Origin: SHVZ01 sp041906305
GTDB taxonomy: Bacteria > Pseudomonadota > Alphaproteobacteria > SHVZ01
Length of the DNA: 64,000 bases
Direction of reading: 5' to 3'
NCBI GenBank assembly: GCA_041906305.1
Contig: JAYRJL010000007.1
Span: 1-64,000, forward strand
Positions 8,775-17,995 of this stretch are shown here, piece after piece. The notes beneath the pieces are model-generated. The model did no database searches and was not told the DNA's origin. It saw only the letters and a program-made list of their open reading frames with translations. Position 1 is the first letter of the stretch, and every line of letters starts with the position of its first letter. A program made the translations under genes and the position numbers.

Positions 8775-10102
8775 GTCGAGGTCTTTCCGAGCGAGGAATG
8801 AAGGGCGCGCGGGAGCGTCGGGGCGAAGTAGGTCGACGCCTCGGGAATGAGAAGACGCGCGGCCGCGGCCGTGCCGATGCCGCCTTGCGCGGTGACCAGC
8901 GCGGTGACGAGGGCGGCGCCGGCGGCGCCGAGATGCGCGATCAGCGGGATCGACAGCAAGAGCATGACCGCGAGTTGCAGGAGATTGAGGATCCGGAGCG
9001 CGGCGCCGTTCCCGGTCATCGCCAGAAGGAGGTCCTGGGTCGCGTAGAGGGCGCTGACGAACTGTCCGGCCGCCATGATCGCCAGGAGATATGCCCCGCC
9101 GGCGAAGCTGGGACCGATCAAGGACAGCAGCGGGCCGCCGCCGACCGCGAGCACGAGGCAGACGCCGCCGCCCATCACGGTCCCGGCGATCTGCATCTGT
9201 CGATTGAGCCGGCTCAAGCCTTCTGAATCGTTCGTGCGATGCAGGGCGGCAAAGCGCGGCGATGCGACCGTTCCGAGACTGAGCAGCACGACGTGAACCA
9301 GCATCGATGCACGTTGCGCGATGCTGAAAACGCTGACCGCAGCGGTATTGGCGAAGACGCCCAGCATCAGGGTCGGCAGCGAGGCGATCGAGACCTGCAC
9401 GAGCTCGACGACGTAGAGCGGCGCGGCCGTGGCACGGAGCGAGGGCAGCAGCGCGATGCCGGGCGGCAGCGGCTCGTCGCGGGCGAGCTTGGCGCGGTCG
9501 GCGAGGATCCAGGCAGTGGCGACGATACAAACGACGGTCATCGTCGCGGCCAGGAGGTGGATGACCTCGGCCGGCTCGCGCGCGCCGAAGGCGAGGGCGA
9601 GCAGCATTCCAATCGGCCAGAAGACGTTTTGCAGCAGCTGCGACACCGTCGTCCGCTCGAGGCCGGCAAGCACGTGGGTCAGCGTAAAGGCGACCGCCAT
9701 CGCCGGGATGACGAAGCCGCTGGCGGCAAGCGGCGATGCAGCGCCGACGTCATGGAACAGGATCTCAGCGGCGAAAGGAGCGGCGAAATGTGTCGCGGTG
9801 CCGAGCGCGAGGCTGATGCCGGCGACGATGGCGACGCCGCGAAGGATGTGCCGTCGTGCACTGTCTCCTTGCGCCACGGCGAGTTCGCTCGCGACCAGGC
9901 GCATCAGCGCCCGCTCGATGCCGAGGCGGGACAGGGTGGCGGCCAGGTGGCCCCAGGTCATCGCGAGGAACAAGAGGCCGCTGCCGGCGACTCCCAGAAG
10001 CTTCGCTGCGACGACGTAGAGGCCCAGCTTGGCGCCGACTTCGATGGCACGGACCGCGAGGCTCGCGACCGAATTGAGCAGGACTCGCGATCGGATCTTC
10101 AT
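8771..10102 (-). CDS. Wzx-type polysaccharide flippase (MOP superfamily)
   Basis: This 443-aa protein has about twelve to fourteen hydrophobic helices and the N-terminal pattern of oligosaccharide flippases (NSVASLAVRAIEVGAKLG...). It would move undecaprenyl-linked repeat units across the inner membrane. I start at ATG 10102; the frame extends to 10219, but the extra 39 residues are hydrophilic and atypical. It is the first gene of the minus-strand three-gene operon flippase, sugar transferase, GH18 hydrolase, transcribed away from the chain-length gene. Confidence 0.88.
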   Translation of the reverse strand: MKIRSRVLLNSVASLAVRAIEVGAKLGLYVVAAKLLGVAGSGLLFLAMTWGHLAATLSRLGIERALMRLVASELAVAQGDSARRHILRGVAIVAGISLALGTATHFAAPFAAEILFHDVGAASPLAASGFVIPAMAVAFTLTHVLAGLERTTVSQLLQNVFWPIGMLLALAFGAREPAEVIHLLAATMTVVCIVATAWILADRAKLARDEPLPPGIALLPSLRATAAPLYVVELVQVSIASLPTLMLGVFANTAAVSVFSIAQRASMLVHVVLLSLGTVASPRFAALHRTNDSEGLSRLNRQMQIAGTVMGGGVCLVLAVGGGPLLSLIGPSFAGGAYLLAIMAAGQFVSALYATQDLLLAMTGNGAALRILNLLQLAVMLLLSIPLIAHLGAAGAALVTALVTAQGGIGTAAAARLLIPEASTYFAPTLPRALHSSLGKTST

Positions 10103-10383
10103 CGGGGAGAGAGCCCGATCAGGTAAACCCTTTGATACAAAGCGAGGCCTTGCTACAAAATCTTGTGCCCGGAAGCCTGGAATCGCGTGCGACCGGTGGA
10201 TCGTGAAGGTATGGTCCAATTTAGCTCGATAGCAAAGAAAGTTTAGGGCAATTCGATGAGAGGCGGCGCGCGGCGGCCGGGGGGCAGCCCGAGCAAGCGA
10301 GTGGGGCGTGACGCCCGCCGCTGGACGCCCCCAATGCGCCTCTCTCCCGCTCGATTCATGTCCTCCCCTCGAGACGCGACCGC
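10103..10383. other. divergent intergenic region between the flippase and GumC-like genes
   Basis: No gene is seen in these 281 bp. They separate two divergent exopolysaccharide operons and must carry both promoters. The part around 10125-10175 and 10205-10255 is clearly more AT-rich than the surroundings, but I cannot assign a well-spaced -35/-10 pair with confidence. Confidence 0.45.
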
Positions 10384-12501
10384 ATGACGGTCACCGTCGC
10401 CAACGGCCCGGTTCAGGGCCTCGGGCGGGCTGCAGCGGCCTCTGGTGCGTCTTTCCGCGACCTCGTCATCGTCGCCTCCTATCACTGGCGGATGATCGTC
10501 GTCGTCGTGCTGCTCGCGGCGATGGGCGGCGTTGCGGCGATGGTCATGAGCCCGGTGCTGTATACCGCGCGCTCCCAGGTGCTGGTCCTGCCGCGCGATG
10601 CCGGGATCGCCGGCGCTCTCGGCGGTGCCTTGCTGCCTTTCGACTCGGCCCGTGCGACCCAGGCCGAGGCGGAGCTGATTCGCGACCGCGGCATCGTCCG
10701 GGCCATGGTCGAGAAGATCGGGCCGGACGTGCTCTACCCGGAGATCGCGCGTCCCCGATTCTTCGGATTGCTGCCGGCCTACCCTCCGAATCAGCGCCAG
10801 GAGATCACGATCGACGTGGTTCTCCGCGCCCTCACGGTCGCGGCCGAGACGACCTCCAACCTGCTCACCGTCTCCTACGACCACGTCTCGCGCGACGTCG
10901 CGCTTCTGGCCGTCGACACGCTTCTCGAGGTGTACCTGGAGCGCCGCGCCGAGATCTATCGGACCGCGCGCTCGCCCGTCCTTCGCGCCCGGGCCGAGGG
11001 CTATCTCACCCAGCTTCGCGCGGTCGAAGCCGAGATCCGTGCAAAAAAAGCCGAGTTCAACATCATCTCTCTCGACCAGGATGTTCTGCTGGCGCTCCGC
11101 ATCTACGACAGCGTCATCCAGCGGCGCCTCGTCCAGATCGAGCGCCGCGAGGCCGCCATCGCCCAGGTCGCCTCGACGGAGCGGCGCCTTCGCGAGCTGC
11201 CGGGCAGCGTCTTCGATTACAGCGAGCGGACCGACAAGGTCGACAACGACGAGACCGACAACGTCCTCACCAAGCTGCGGCTCGAGCGCGACACGCTCAA
11301 GCTGCGCTACCAGGACAGCGAGCCGCGCATCGAGGAGCTCAACCGCCAGATCCAGGTGCTGGAAGACATCAAGCGCCAGCCTCGCCGCGACTCCTCGACC
11401 AAGCGAGAGGTCCGGAACCCGACCCTCGATATGATGACGAACAACCTCTACCAGCGCCGGGTCGAGGCGGATGCGGCGATCCGCTCCGTCGTCGAGCTCG
11501 ATCGGCAGGTCGAGGAATCGAAGATGCGCATCGAGCAGCTTCGTGTCGCCGAGGGCGCTTTCCAGAACCTCGAGCGGTCACGTCAGATCTTCGAGCAGCT
11601 CTACAAGGAAGCGAGCCAGCGGGCCGAGGTGGCGACGTTCGAGGAAGCCTCCGTGGACTCGCGCGGCGCCACCATCCGCGTCGTCGACCGCGCCGACGCG
11701 TCGGTCCGCGGCCGGAGCAACGGCCCGAGCATTGCCGCCGCGTCGGTCATCGGCGGCATCATGCTCGCCGGCGTCCTGACCATGCTGGTGTCGTGGAATC
11801 GCCAGACCTTCCTCATGCCCGAGGAGGTCACGCGCAGGCTCGGATTGCCCGTGCTCGCCAGCTTCTCCGACGGAGACGGCTTCTCTACCCAGGACGGGCA
11901 AGCGCAGATCGTCTTCCTCGCGGCCCAGATCGCTCCGACGCGGAGCAAGACGCCGAGCGGTGCAGTGGTGATTCAGGTCGTCTCGTCGACCCGGGCCGAG
12001 CGTCGATCGGCCGTGGCCGCGGCACTCGCCTGCGAGCTGGCCGAAGGCCAGAACAAGCGCGTCGTCATCCTCGACCTCAACGGCGACGGCGACGGCCAGT
12101 GGAAACGCTTCAAGGGCAAGGAACCCGTGCCCGTCGGGAACGGCGACATCCTGACCGCACAGACCGAGGTGCCGCGCCTGCAGGTGACCTATCGCGCGAC
12201 CAAGGGGCCGATCAACTGGCTCCGCATCGACGCCCGCACGCTCAACGACATCCTGACCCGGCTTCGCACCGACTACGAGATGATCGTCGTGGACGCGCCG
12301 GCGACGCGGGAGTCGCTGGTGGCGCTCCGGCTTGCGAAGGCGGTCGAGGGATCGATCATGGCGATCCGTGCCGAACATACGCGCGCGCCGTCGGCCGCCC
12401 GTCTTCGCGACCAGCTGCTGGAGGCGGGCGGCGATATTTTCGGCGCCGTCGTCACCGGACGCCGGTTCAGCGTTCCACGGATGATCTATCGATGGCTCTG
12501 A
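10384..12501 (+). CDS. GumC/Wzc-like polysaccharide co-polymerase with degenerate kinase-like domain
   Basis: The 705-aa inner membrane protein has a Wzz domain: a first membrane helix near residues 38-58, a long periplasmic coiled-coil region (about 190-440 with many Glu/Arg heptads), and a second helix near 450-470. From about residue 525 a tyrosine-kinase/MinD-like fold follows (VVIQVVSST..., VVILDLN, IVVDAP). In active BY-kinases Walker A reads GEGKS/T; here the same place reads RAERRS, and the Walker A-prime Asp context is altered. There is no C-terminal Tyr cluster. It probably controls chain length without autophosphorylation. It overlaps the next gene by 10 bp. Confidence 0.88.
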   Translation: MTVTVANGPVQGLGRAAAASGASFRDLVIVASYHWRMIVVVVLLAAMGGVAAMVMSPVLYTARSQVLVLPRDAGIAGALGGALLPFDSARATQAEAELIRDRGIVRAMVEKIGPDVLYPEIARPRFFGLLPAYPPNQRQEITIDVVLRALTVAAETTSNLLTVSYDHVSRDVALLAVDTLLEVYLERRAEIYRTARSPVLRARAEGYLTQLRAVEAEIRAKKAEFNIISLDQDVLLALRIYDSVIQRRLVQIERREAAIAQVASTERRLRELPGSVFDYSERTDKVDNDETDNVLTKLRLERDTLKLRYQDSEPRIEELNRQIQVLEDIKRQPRRDSSTKREVRNPTLDMMTNNLYQRRVEADAAIRSVVELDRQVEESKMRIEQLRVAEGAFQNLERSRQIFEQLYKEASQRAEVATFEEASVDSRGATIRVVDRADASVRGRSNGPSIAAASVIGGIMLAGVLTMLVSWNRQTFLMPEEVTRRLGLPVLASFSDGDGFSTQDGQAQIVFLAAQIAPTRSKTPSGAVVIQVVSSTRAERRSAVAAALACELAEGQNKRVVILDLNGDGDGQWKRFKGKEPVPVGNGDILTAQTEVPRLQVTYRATKGPINWLRIDARTLNDILTRLRTDYEMIVVDAPATRESLVALRLAKAVEGSIMAIRAEHTRAPSAARLRDQLLEAGGDIFGAVVTGRRFSVPRMIYRWL

Positions 12502-13244
12502 TCCGACCCGCGCTCGCTCTCCTCGCGCTGTCCGTTCTGCTGGGCTCGTGCAGCGGCACGGGCCAGTCGATCACGCCGAGGGAAACGCGTGTCGCCGGCG
12601 ATCCGCGCTCGGCCGATCCGTCGCTCGCGCGTTTCGCACCATGGTCGAGCGCCGTGCCGGGCTACCGCATCGGCGAAGGCGACAAGATCCGGGTGACGTT
12701 TCCGCTGACGCCGGAGATGTCGCAGGAAGGCCTGGTGCGGCCGGACGGCGCCCTGACCCTTCGTGCCGCGGGCGACGTCGTCGTCGCCGGCCTCTCCCCG
12801 GGCGAAGCCTCGGCGATGATCGTCGAGAAGTCCGGGACCAGGCTGCGCAATCCGGAGGTCGTGGTCGAGGTGATCGATCCGGCGTCGGCGAAGGTCTATA
12901 TCGGCGGCGAAGTCAGGATCCCCGGGGCCTATCCGGTGACCGGCCCGATCGGCGCGGTCTCGGCGCTTCAACTCGCGTCAGGATCGACCGATACCGGCCG
13001 CATCGACGAGGTCATCCTGATCCGGCGCAGCCCCGACGGCCGCGGCATGCTGAAGCTCGTCGATGTCCACGCTCTGCTCGAGGGCCGCCCGGTCGAGGAT
13101 CCGCGCATTCTCGCCGGCGACATCCTGTTCGTCCCGAAGACGCGCATCGCGGAGCTCGGCCTCTGGGTCGAGCAGTTCATCAACCGCGTCGTGCCTTTCC
13201 AGAGGTCGTTCAGCTATACGATCGACAACCAGCGCGGCAACTAG
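12492..13244 (+). CDS. GumB/Wza-like outer-membrane polysaccharide export lipoprotein
   Basis: The 250-aa precursor has a lipoprotein signal ending in LLGSC (lipidated Cys20). It then has a polysaccharide-export (Poly_export) domain beginning YRIGEGDKIRVTF and a SLBB-type domain (KVYIGGEVRIPGAYPV). The family forms the outer-membrane pore for capsule or exopolysaccharide. It is short like GumB rather than full-length Wza. The start is ATG 12492, overlapping the GumC-like gene. It ends convergently with the polymerase gene, both TAG stops sharing CTAG at 13241-13244. Confidence 0.92.
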   Translation: MALIRPALALLALSVLLGSCSGTGQSITPRETRVAGDPRSADPSLARFAPWSSAVPGYRIGEGDKIRVTFPLTPEMSQEGLVRPDGALTLRAAGDVVVAGLSPGEASAMIVEKSGTRLRNPEVVVEVIDPASAKVYIGGEVRIPGAYPVTGPIGAVSALQLASGSTDTGRIDEVILIRRSPDGRGMLKLVDVHALLEGRPVEDPRILAGDILFVPKTRIAELGLWVEQFINRVVPFQRSFSYTIDNQRGN

Positions 13245-14509
13245 GTCGCGCGCATGTAGGTCGCATGCGACGGGGCGGTCGGTCCGCGCCGCATGTAGAG
13301 GAACAGTGCGGTGATGGCCGCCAGCTCGCCGGGGACGAAGACGGCCGAATAGATGCTGCTGGTCAGCAGCAGGTAGAGCACGTACGCGCGGAGCGCGTTG
13401 GTCATCGCCGAGTCCCTGGCATCGCCCCATTCGGTGGTTGCCGGCAGGCGGACAGCGACGACGTAGAGCGCGAATATCATCAGCGATCCGATGAGCCCGT
13501 ACTCGAAGAGGACGCCGAGCCATCCGAGGTCGGCCAGGTAGAAGCTGGCGGAGCCGAAGAGCTGGGCCAGCGTGGCGCCGCCGAACCGTGTCGTACCTCC
13601 GACACCGAAGATCCATCTGAGCGGCTCGTTCACTAGGTACTCGGTGACCAGCCCCGTCGAATGCTGCCTCACGCTGAGCGATGCACCGAGGAAGTCCATG
13701 ATCTTGTCGAGATTCGCGAATATCGCGATCGCGATCGCGATGCTGGCGATGATGCCGAGCACGACGAAGATGCTTCGGAGCAGGACTGGGAGGCGGAACA
13801 CGTAGGTGATGCCGATCACCGCGAGCGTCGCGACGATCGCGAGGCGCTGCTTGTAGATGTAGACCAGGCTCGCGAGCATGAAGAGGATGGCCAGGACCAT
13901 CCAGAGCCTGGGTTCGTCGGCGAGCCGGGTCGCGAGATAGAAGGTCAGGATAATGCCGAAGGTGACCGGCATGTAGATGCGATAGCCGCGCTCGATCTCG
14001 TACATGAACAGCTTCGAGATCGTCGAGTCGCTGGCATAGAAGCTGACCGGCACGATGAGCCACAGAACCCACATGATCACGTATGTCGCGATCGCCAGTC
14101 TGATGATCGTCTGCGTGATCTGGCCCGGCGTCGGCGCCAGCAGCACCAGGAAGGCGAGCATGCTGAAGTAGTAGGTCAGCGGCCATACCTTGATGGTGGT
14201 GGTGAAGGCGTCGAAGATGCCGTTGTCCAGCCAGATCATCGACAGCACCGGTGTGACGCCGATCGCGTAGACGATCGTCAGAAGGTAAAGCGTGTGGAAG
14301 GACGAGCGGACGCGGAACACCGCGTAGGCCGCGAGCGGCAGGGTCACGAACGGCCAGGCTTTCGACAGGTAGTAGAAGGGCCCGACGTCGATCAGGTAGT
14401 GGAACAGCTGCCCCCAGAGCGGCAGTGTCACGAACAGCAGAAGCTCCTTGTGCCGACGGAAGATGTTTTCGTCGGGCCGGATGGCTGGTGCTCGAGCGGC
14501 ACCGGGCAT
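13241..14509 (-). CDS. O-antigen ligase/Wzy-like polysaccharide polymerase
   Basis: This 422-aa protein has about ten to twelve membrane helices and a larger periplasmic loop around residues 280-330 (region GVGGTTRFGG), as in Wzy polymerases and O-antigen ligases. No short catalytic motif is diagnostic; assignment rests on topology and on its place in an exopolysaccharide locus that otherwise lacks a polymerase. It starts at ATG 14509, 65 bp after the WecG-like gene, probably in one minus-strand operon. Confidence 0.75.
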   Translation of the reverse strand: MPGAARAPAIRPDENIFRRHKELLLFVTLPLWGQLFHYLIDVGPFYYLSKAWPFVTLPLAAYAVFRVRSSFHTLYLLTIVYAIGVTPVLSMIWLDNGIFDAFTTTIKVWPLTYYFSMLAFLVLLAPTPGQITQTIIRLAIATYVIMWVLWLIVPVSFYASDSTISKLFMYEIERGYRIYMPVTFGIILTFYLATRLADEPRLWMVLAILFMLASLVYIYKQRLAIVATLAVIGITYVFRLPVLLRSIFVVLGIIASIAIAIAIFANLDKIMDFLGASLSVRQHSTGLVTEYLVNEPLRWIFGVGGTTRFGGATLAQLFGSASFYLADLGWLGVLFEYGLIGSLMIFALYVVAVRLPATTEWGDARDSAMTNALRAYVLYLLLTSSIYSAVFVPGELAAITALFLYMRRGPTAPSHATYMRAT

Positions 14510-14574
14510 CGGCGGCAGAATGCGGCCCCTGAGGATACCCGGGGCGCCGATCCGCCCGCGTCCCAGTGCCGTCG

Positions 14575-15381
14575 TCACGCGGGCGGCCGAGCGCCGGGAA
14601 GAATGCCGCGGCCGCCGAGACGAGCCCTCAGGAAGATCCAGACGACCGGCAGCGACTCGAGGAAGATGCGCCGGAGATGTGTCCTCGGGTGCTGCCAGAG
14701 GCGGTGCACGGCTTCGAGGCCGGCCCTTTGCATCCAGACCGGCGCCCGTTTGACCAGCCCGGTCGCGAACAGCAAGGAGCCGCCGATGCAGAGACCGACA
14801 CCGCGGATGCCGCCGCGACGGGCAACGGCGCGTGCCAGGGTCTCCGAGCGGGGGGCGCCGGTGGCAAGGAAGACGTAGCGTGCGGGATGCGCGGCCAGGA
14901 AGTCGATGCACTTCTCGACTTCGACCGGGTTGCCGATGTAGCCCATCGGCGGATCGTGGAGGGCGAGTCTGGTGAGGCCGAACTGGCGGACGAGTTCCGG
15001 CCCGAGGGCCGGACCGCCGCCGATCACGGTGACCGGGTCGTCCGGCCGAATGTGATGCTTCAGCATTTCGACGGTGAGGTCGCTCCCCGAAGCGACCGGC
15101 AGGCGACGCCCGAACAGACGGCGCGCGAGCATTGGCATGATGCGCCCGTCGACCAGGACCAGCCAGGCGTCCTTCAGGTTCTGCAGCCAGGGCTCGTGAC
15201 CCCGGGCGAAATGGACGACATGCTGGGCGTTAGGCGTCACGACATACGCGAACGGCGCGTCGGGATCGCGCGACACGATCACCCGTGCGGCCTGGGCGAC
15301 GTCGAGATCGTGAAAGCGGAGGCCGAGAAAGTCGACGACCGGAATCTCGTCAGCGTCGCGCATCCCATCCCCGTCGACCAT
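14575..15381 (-). CDS. WecG/TagA/CpsF-family glycosyltransferase
   Basis: The 268-aa protein has the family pattern: VVTPNAQHVV near the N-terminus, then LVDGRIMPMLARRLFG (the DG..M motif that usually reads ADG-GMP), GSDL, a Rossmann-like VTVIGGGP and VFLATGAPRSE. Members transfer N-acetylmannosamine, mannose or other sugars from nucleotide sugars to lipid-linked acceptors on the cytoplasmic side. The donor sugar here is unknown. It sits between the polymerase and the GMC oxidoreductase on the same strand. Confidence 0.9.
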   Translation of the reverse strand: MVDGDGMRDADEIPVVDFLGLRFHDLDVAQAARVIVSRDPDAPFAYVVTPNAQHVVHFARGHEPWLQNLKDAWLVLVDGRIMPMLARRLFGRRLPVASGSDLTVEMLKHHIRPDDPVTVIGGGPALGPELVRQFGLTRLALHDPPMGYIGNPVEVEKCIDFLAAHPARYVFLATGAPRSETLARAVARRGGIRGVGLCIGGSLLFATGLVKRAPVWMQRAGLEAVHRLWQHPRTHLRRIFLESLPVVWIFLRARLGGRGILPGARPPA

Positions 15382-15459
15382 GATCGGCGACCGTCACCGT
15401 TCCTTATAGTCGAAATCGGCGGCGTCACGAGGAAGATGAGGCCGATTCGGCGATCGACG

Positions 15460-17112
15460 CTAGCCCAGCCCCTTGAGACGCTCGGCAAGCCGGAGCGCGA
15501 GCGCGACGATGGTGAGCGTCGGGTTCGCCTGGCTGGAGGTGGGGAACACCGCTCCGCCGGCGACGTGGAGATTGGCTATCCCGTGAACCTTGCAGTCCGC
15601 GTCGACCACGCCCGTCGACGGCGTGGTCCCCATGCGTGCGGTGCCGAGATGATGTCCGCCATAGGCGCCATCGTGCATCGCGATCTCCTCGACCCTGGCG
15701 CGGTCGAAGTCCAGATGACCGCAGCCGGACCGGGCGAACTCTTCCGCCATGACCTCGTAGGCGAGGGCCACCGTGCGGATGTCCGTCGGCGTATATCGCC
15801 AGTCGATTCGGACCTGCGGTACACCCAGCCGGTCCGTGCCGTTCGAGAGCGTGATCCGGCTCGCTGGATTCGGCTCCTGCTCGGCATGGAACTCGACCGA
15901 GTAGCGGTTGGATTTCGGCCGCACGATGACGGAAGGGAACTTGCGGCTGGCGAGAACCCGCTTGGTCAGCATCGTGTAGAAGAAGCCGGCGGTGCCGAAC
16001 GCATCGGAGACGACATTCCGTACGTGGCCGAGCCAGCGTGTCGCTGATCCCGGATCCTCGTCCCGGAAGCGCTTCCCGTACTCGTAGCTGATCAGGGGAA
16101 GAATCAGGTAGAGCGCCGAGAGCACGCCCGAGCCGTGAGACGGGTCGGTGATGCGCGGATGGTGCAGGCGCGCGACGATGTTGCCGATGCCGAGCGCCCT
16201 CTGAGTCGCGGCGTTCACCGCAAAGCGACGCCGGCAGTAGATTCCGTCGGCCGAGATCTCATAGCCGTGCGAGACCGCCGAGGCCGGAAGCGTGACCGTG
16301 AGTTCGCCCATGGTCCCCGCGACGTGGCACATATAGGTACGGCCGACGAGATCGGTCCCGTTGCCGATGCCTGCCTTGTGCACGTCGTTCGAAGCCAGGA
16401 GCAGACGCGGCACTTCGATTCCACCCGTCGCCAGCACGAACTGGCTCGCGCGGACGGTGAAGCGCTTGCCCGCGATGCTGCGGACTTCGAGCGACTCGAT
16501 GCGCTCGCCTCCCTCCGAGGCCTGCAGACGCGTCACGTTGGCGTTCAGGAGAACGCGGATGTTGTTGGCGGCGGCGAGAGCCTTGCCATAGATGCGGCCG
16601 AAGTCAGTCGGGCGGCTGAAGCGCTCAAGCGTGTTGGAGCTCACCCGATCGCTGCGGAATCCCTCGATGATCTCGCGCATCCCGGAGGGAAAGGCCTCCT
16701 CGGCGGTGTAAGCGAAGTCCCCGGCCTCGCAAAGTTCGTTGGCCAGGCGGTAGTAGGGATCGAGCACCTCGCGCCCGAAGGGCCAGCCTGGACCCTGGAT
16801 GTACGGACGGGCTTCGAAGTCGATCGGATCGAAGGGCATGCAGCGCCCGCCCCAGATCGTGGTCGAGCCGCCGAATCGTCGCTGGCGGAATCTGTCCGGC
16901 GGGGCATGCAGGCGCTCGTTCGCGACCGTGCCCGCGTAGAGCGACTGGGTCGCCTCGTCGGCGCGGAATGATCCGGCTTCCAGCAGGATGACGCGGCGAT
17001 CGGAATGGATGAATTGCAGGGCGAGCGAGATGCCTGCTGCACCCGCGCCGACGATGCAGAGGTCGGTCTCGAGCGAGCTTCCGTCGTCTCGCTTGTTTAT
17101 GTCTTCGATCAT
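15460..17112 (-). CDS. GMC-family FAD-dependent oxidoreductase
   Basis: The 550-aa flavoprotein has the N-terminal FAD motif VGAGAAGISLALQ (residues about 21-33) followed by LLEAG, the substrate/FAD region FGGSTTIWGGRC, and a C-terminal GMC domain with HHLGTARMG and the final NPTLTIVALALRLAE. The family oxidises alcohol groups of sugars or other polyols. It is the most upstream gene of the minus-strand polysaccharide block, so oxidation of a sugar residue or precursor is plausible but unproven. No signal peptide is visible. Confidence 0.88.
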   Translation of the reverse strand: MIEDINKRDDGSSLETDLCIVGAGAAGISLALQFIHSDRRVILLEAGSFRADEATQSLYAGTVANERLHAPPDRFRQRRFGGSTTIWGGRCMPFDPIDFEARPYIQGPGWPFGREVLDPYYRLANELCEAGDFAYTAEEAFPSGMREIIEGFRSDRVSSNTLERFSRPTDFGRIYGKALAAANNIRVLLNANVTRLQASEGGERIESLEVRSIAGKRFTVRASQFVLATGGIEVPRLLLASNDVHKAGIGNGTDLVGRTYMCHVAGTMGELTVTLPASAVSHGYEISADGIYCRRRFAVNAATQRALGIGNIVARLHHPRITDPSHGSGVLSALYLILPLISYEYGKRFRDEDPGSATRWLGHVRNVVSDAFGTAGFFYTMLTKRVLASRKFPSVIVRPKSNRYSVEFHAEQEPNPASRITLSNGTDRLGVPQVRIDWRYTPTDIRTVALAYEVMAEEFARSGCGHLDFDRARVEEIAMHDGAYGGHHLGTARMGTTPSTGVVDADCKVHGIANLHVAGGAVFPTSSQANPTLTIVALALRLAERLKGLG

Positions 17113-17244
17113 GGGGGAGGGTATGGCGGTGCAATGCGCGCGAAAGCGTTGCGAACCAACTTATCAAGCCCGGGGTGCAAGGGATAGATGCAGGTCGACG
17201 ACGCCAGCAGGCGGCTGGTTCGTCCGTAGCGACCGGGGACGAGG

Positions 17245-17976
17245 CTAGAGCTCTTCCCTCGACGGGTGGCAGTGCTCGCGCAACGTCGTCACGTCGCTGA
17301 TCCGGATCAAAGGGCCGTCGACCGAGACGCCCAAATCCTGCATGCGGACGAAGACCCTCGACAGGCTCTCCGGTGCGATGCCGATGCGGTTGGCAAGGGC
17401 CGACTTGCTGATGGGCAAGGGCACGTCGGCCGGCCCGCTTGTGCGGTCCGTCAGCGACAGCAGGACTGCGGCGAAGCGCTGGCTCGGAGAGCGAACCTTC
17501 AGCTCCGCGACGACATCGATGAGCCGCGACCGCCAGCGGGCCAAGGCCGCCATCATTTTGAAGGGAAGATTCGGGTCAGCACCGAGTTCGGCGACGAACG
17601 AAGCTCGCGATACGCGAACCAGCCGAGTGCCGGCGGATGCCTCGGCGTTCACCGGGAAGAACCGCATGCCGAATATCGCGGCTTCGGCAAAGCTGAATCC
17701 GGCTTCGATGAAGGAGATCGTCGTCTGTCGCCCCTGAGGAGTCAGCGCATAGAGCCGGACGCGCCCGTCGAGAACGATGAAGAAGTGATCCGCAGGGTCG
17801 CCGGCAGAGAACAGATGCCGCGCTTCGTCGGAGGTTTCGGCGGCGGCGTGCCCGATCAGCCGGTCGACGACTACCGCCTCCAGGCCGTCGAACATGTGGA
17901 TCGCGCGAACGAGGTCGAAGTCTTGCGCCGACAGGCGGTGCAAGGCGTTCGCAACTGGCATCGTCCGGCGTTCCAT
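17245..17976 (-). CDS. Crp/Fnr-family transcriptional regulator (denitrification-linked), downstream paralog
   Basis: The 243-aa regulator has an N-terminal cyclic-nucleotide-type beta-barrel (HLFSAGDPADHFFIVLDGRV...) and a C-terminal winged helix. Its recognition helix reads APESLSRVF, matching the E-xx-S-R pattern with which FNR/DNR proteins read TTGA half-sites. It lacks the N-terminal cysteine set of FNR, so it is not a standard 4Fe-4S oxygen sensor; DNR/NnrR-type NO sensing through heme is the likely model. It lies 19 bp downstream of a paralogous regulator. The start ATG 17976 is the first plausible one; ATG 17961 is an alternative. Confidence 0.85.
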   Translation of the reverse strand: MERRTMPVANALHRLSAQDFDLVRAIHMFDGLEAVVVDRLIGHAAAETSDEARHLFSAGDPADHFFIVLDGRVRLYALTPQGRQTTISFIEAGFSFAEAAIFGMRFFPVNAEASAGTRLVRVSRASFVAELGADPNLPFKMMAALARWRSRLIDVVAELKVRSPSQRFAAVLLSLTDRTSGPADVPLPISKSALANRIGIAPESLSRVFVRMQDLGVSVDGPLIRISDVTTLREHCHPSREEL

Positions 17977-17995
17977 GAGCCTGTAGTCTCGTACC

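Noticed and set aside
8775..9530. Long N-terminal extension of the glycosylphosphotransferase
   Set aside because: The extension overlaps the flippase gene and has no family similarity; the ATGA overlap at 8771-8774 marks the natural start.
10308..12491. Long plus-strand frame joined to the Wza-like gene
   Set aside because: The first 728 codons are an out-of-frame shadow of the GumC-like gene; the lipoprotein signal starts at 12492.
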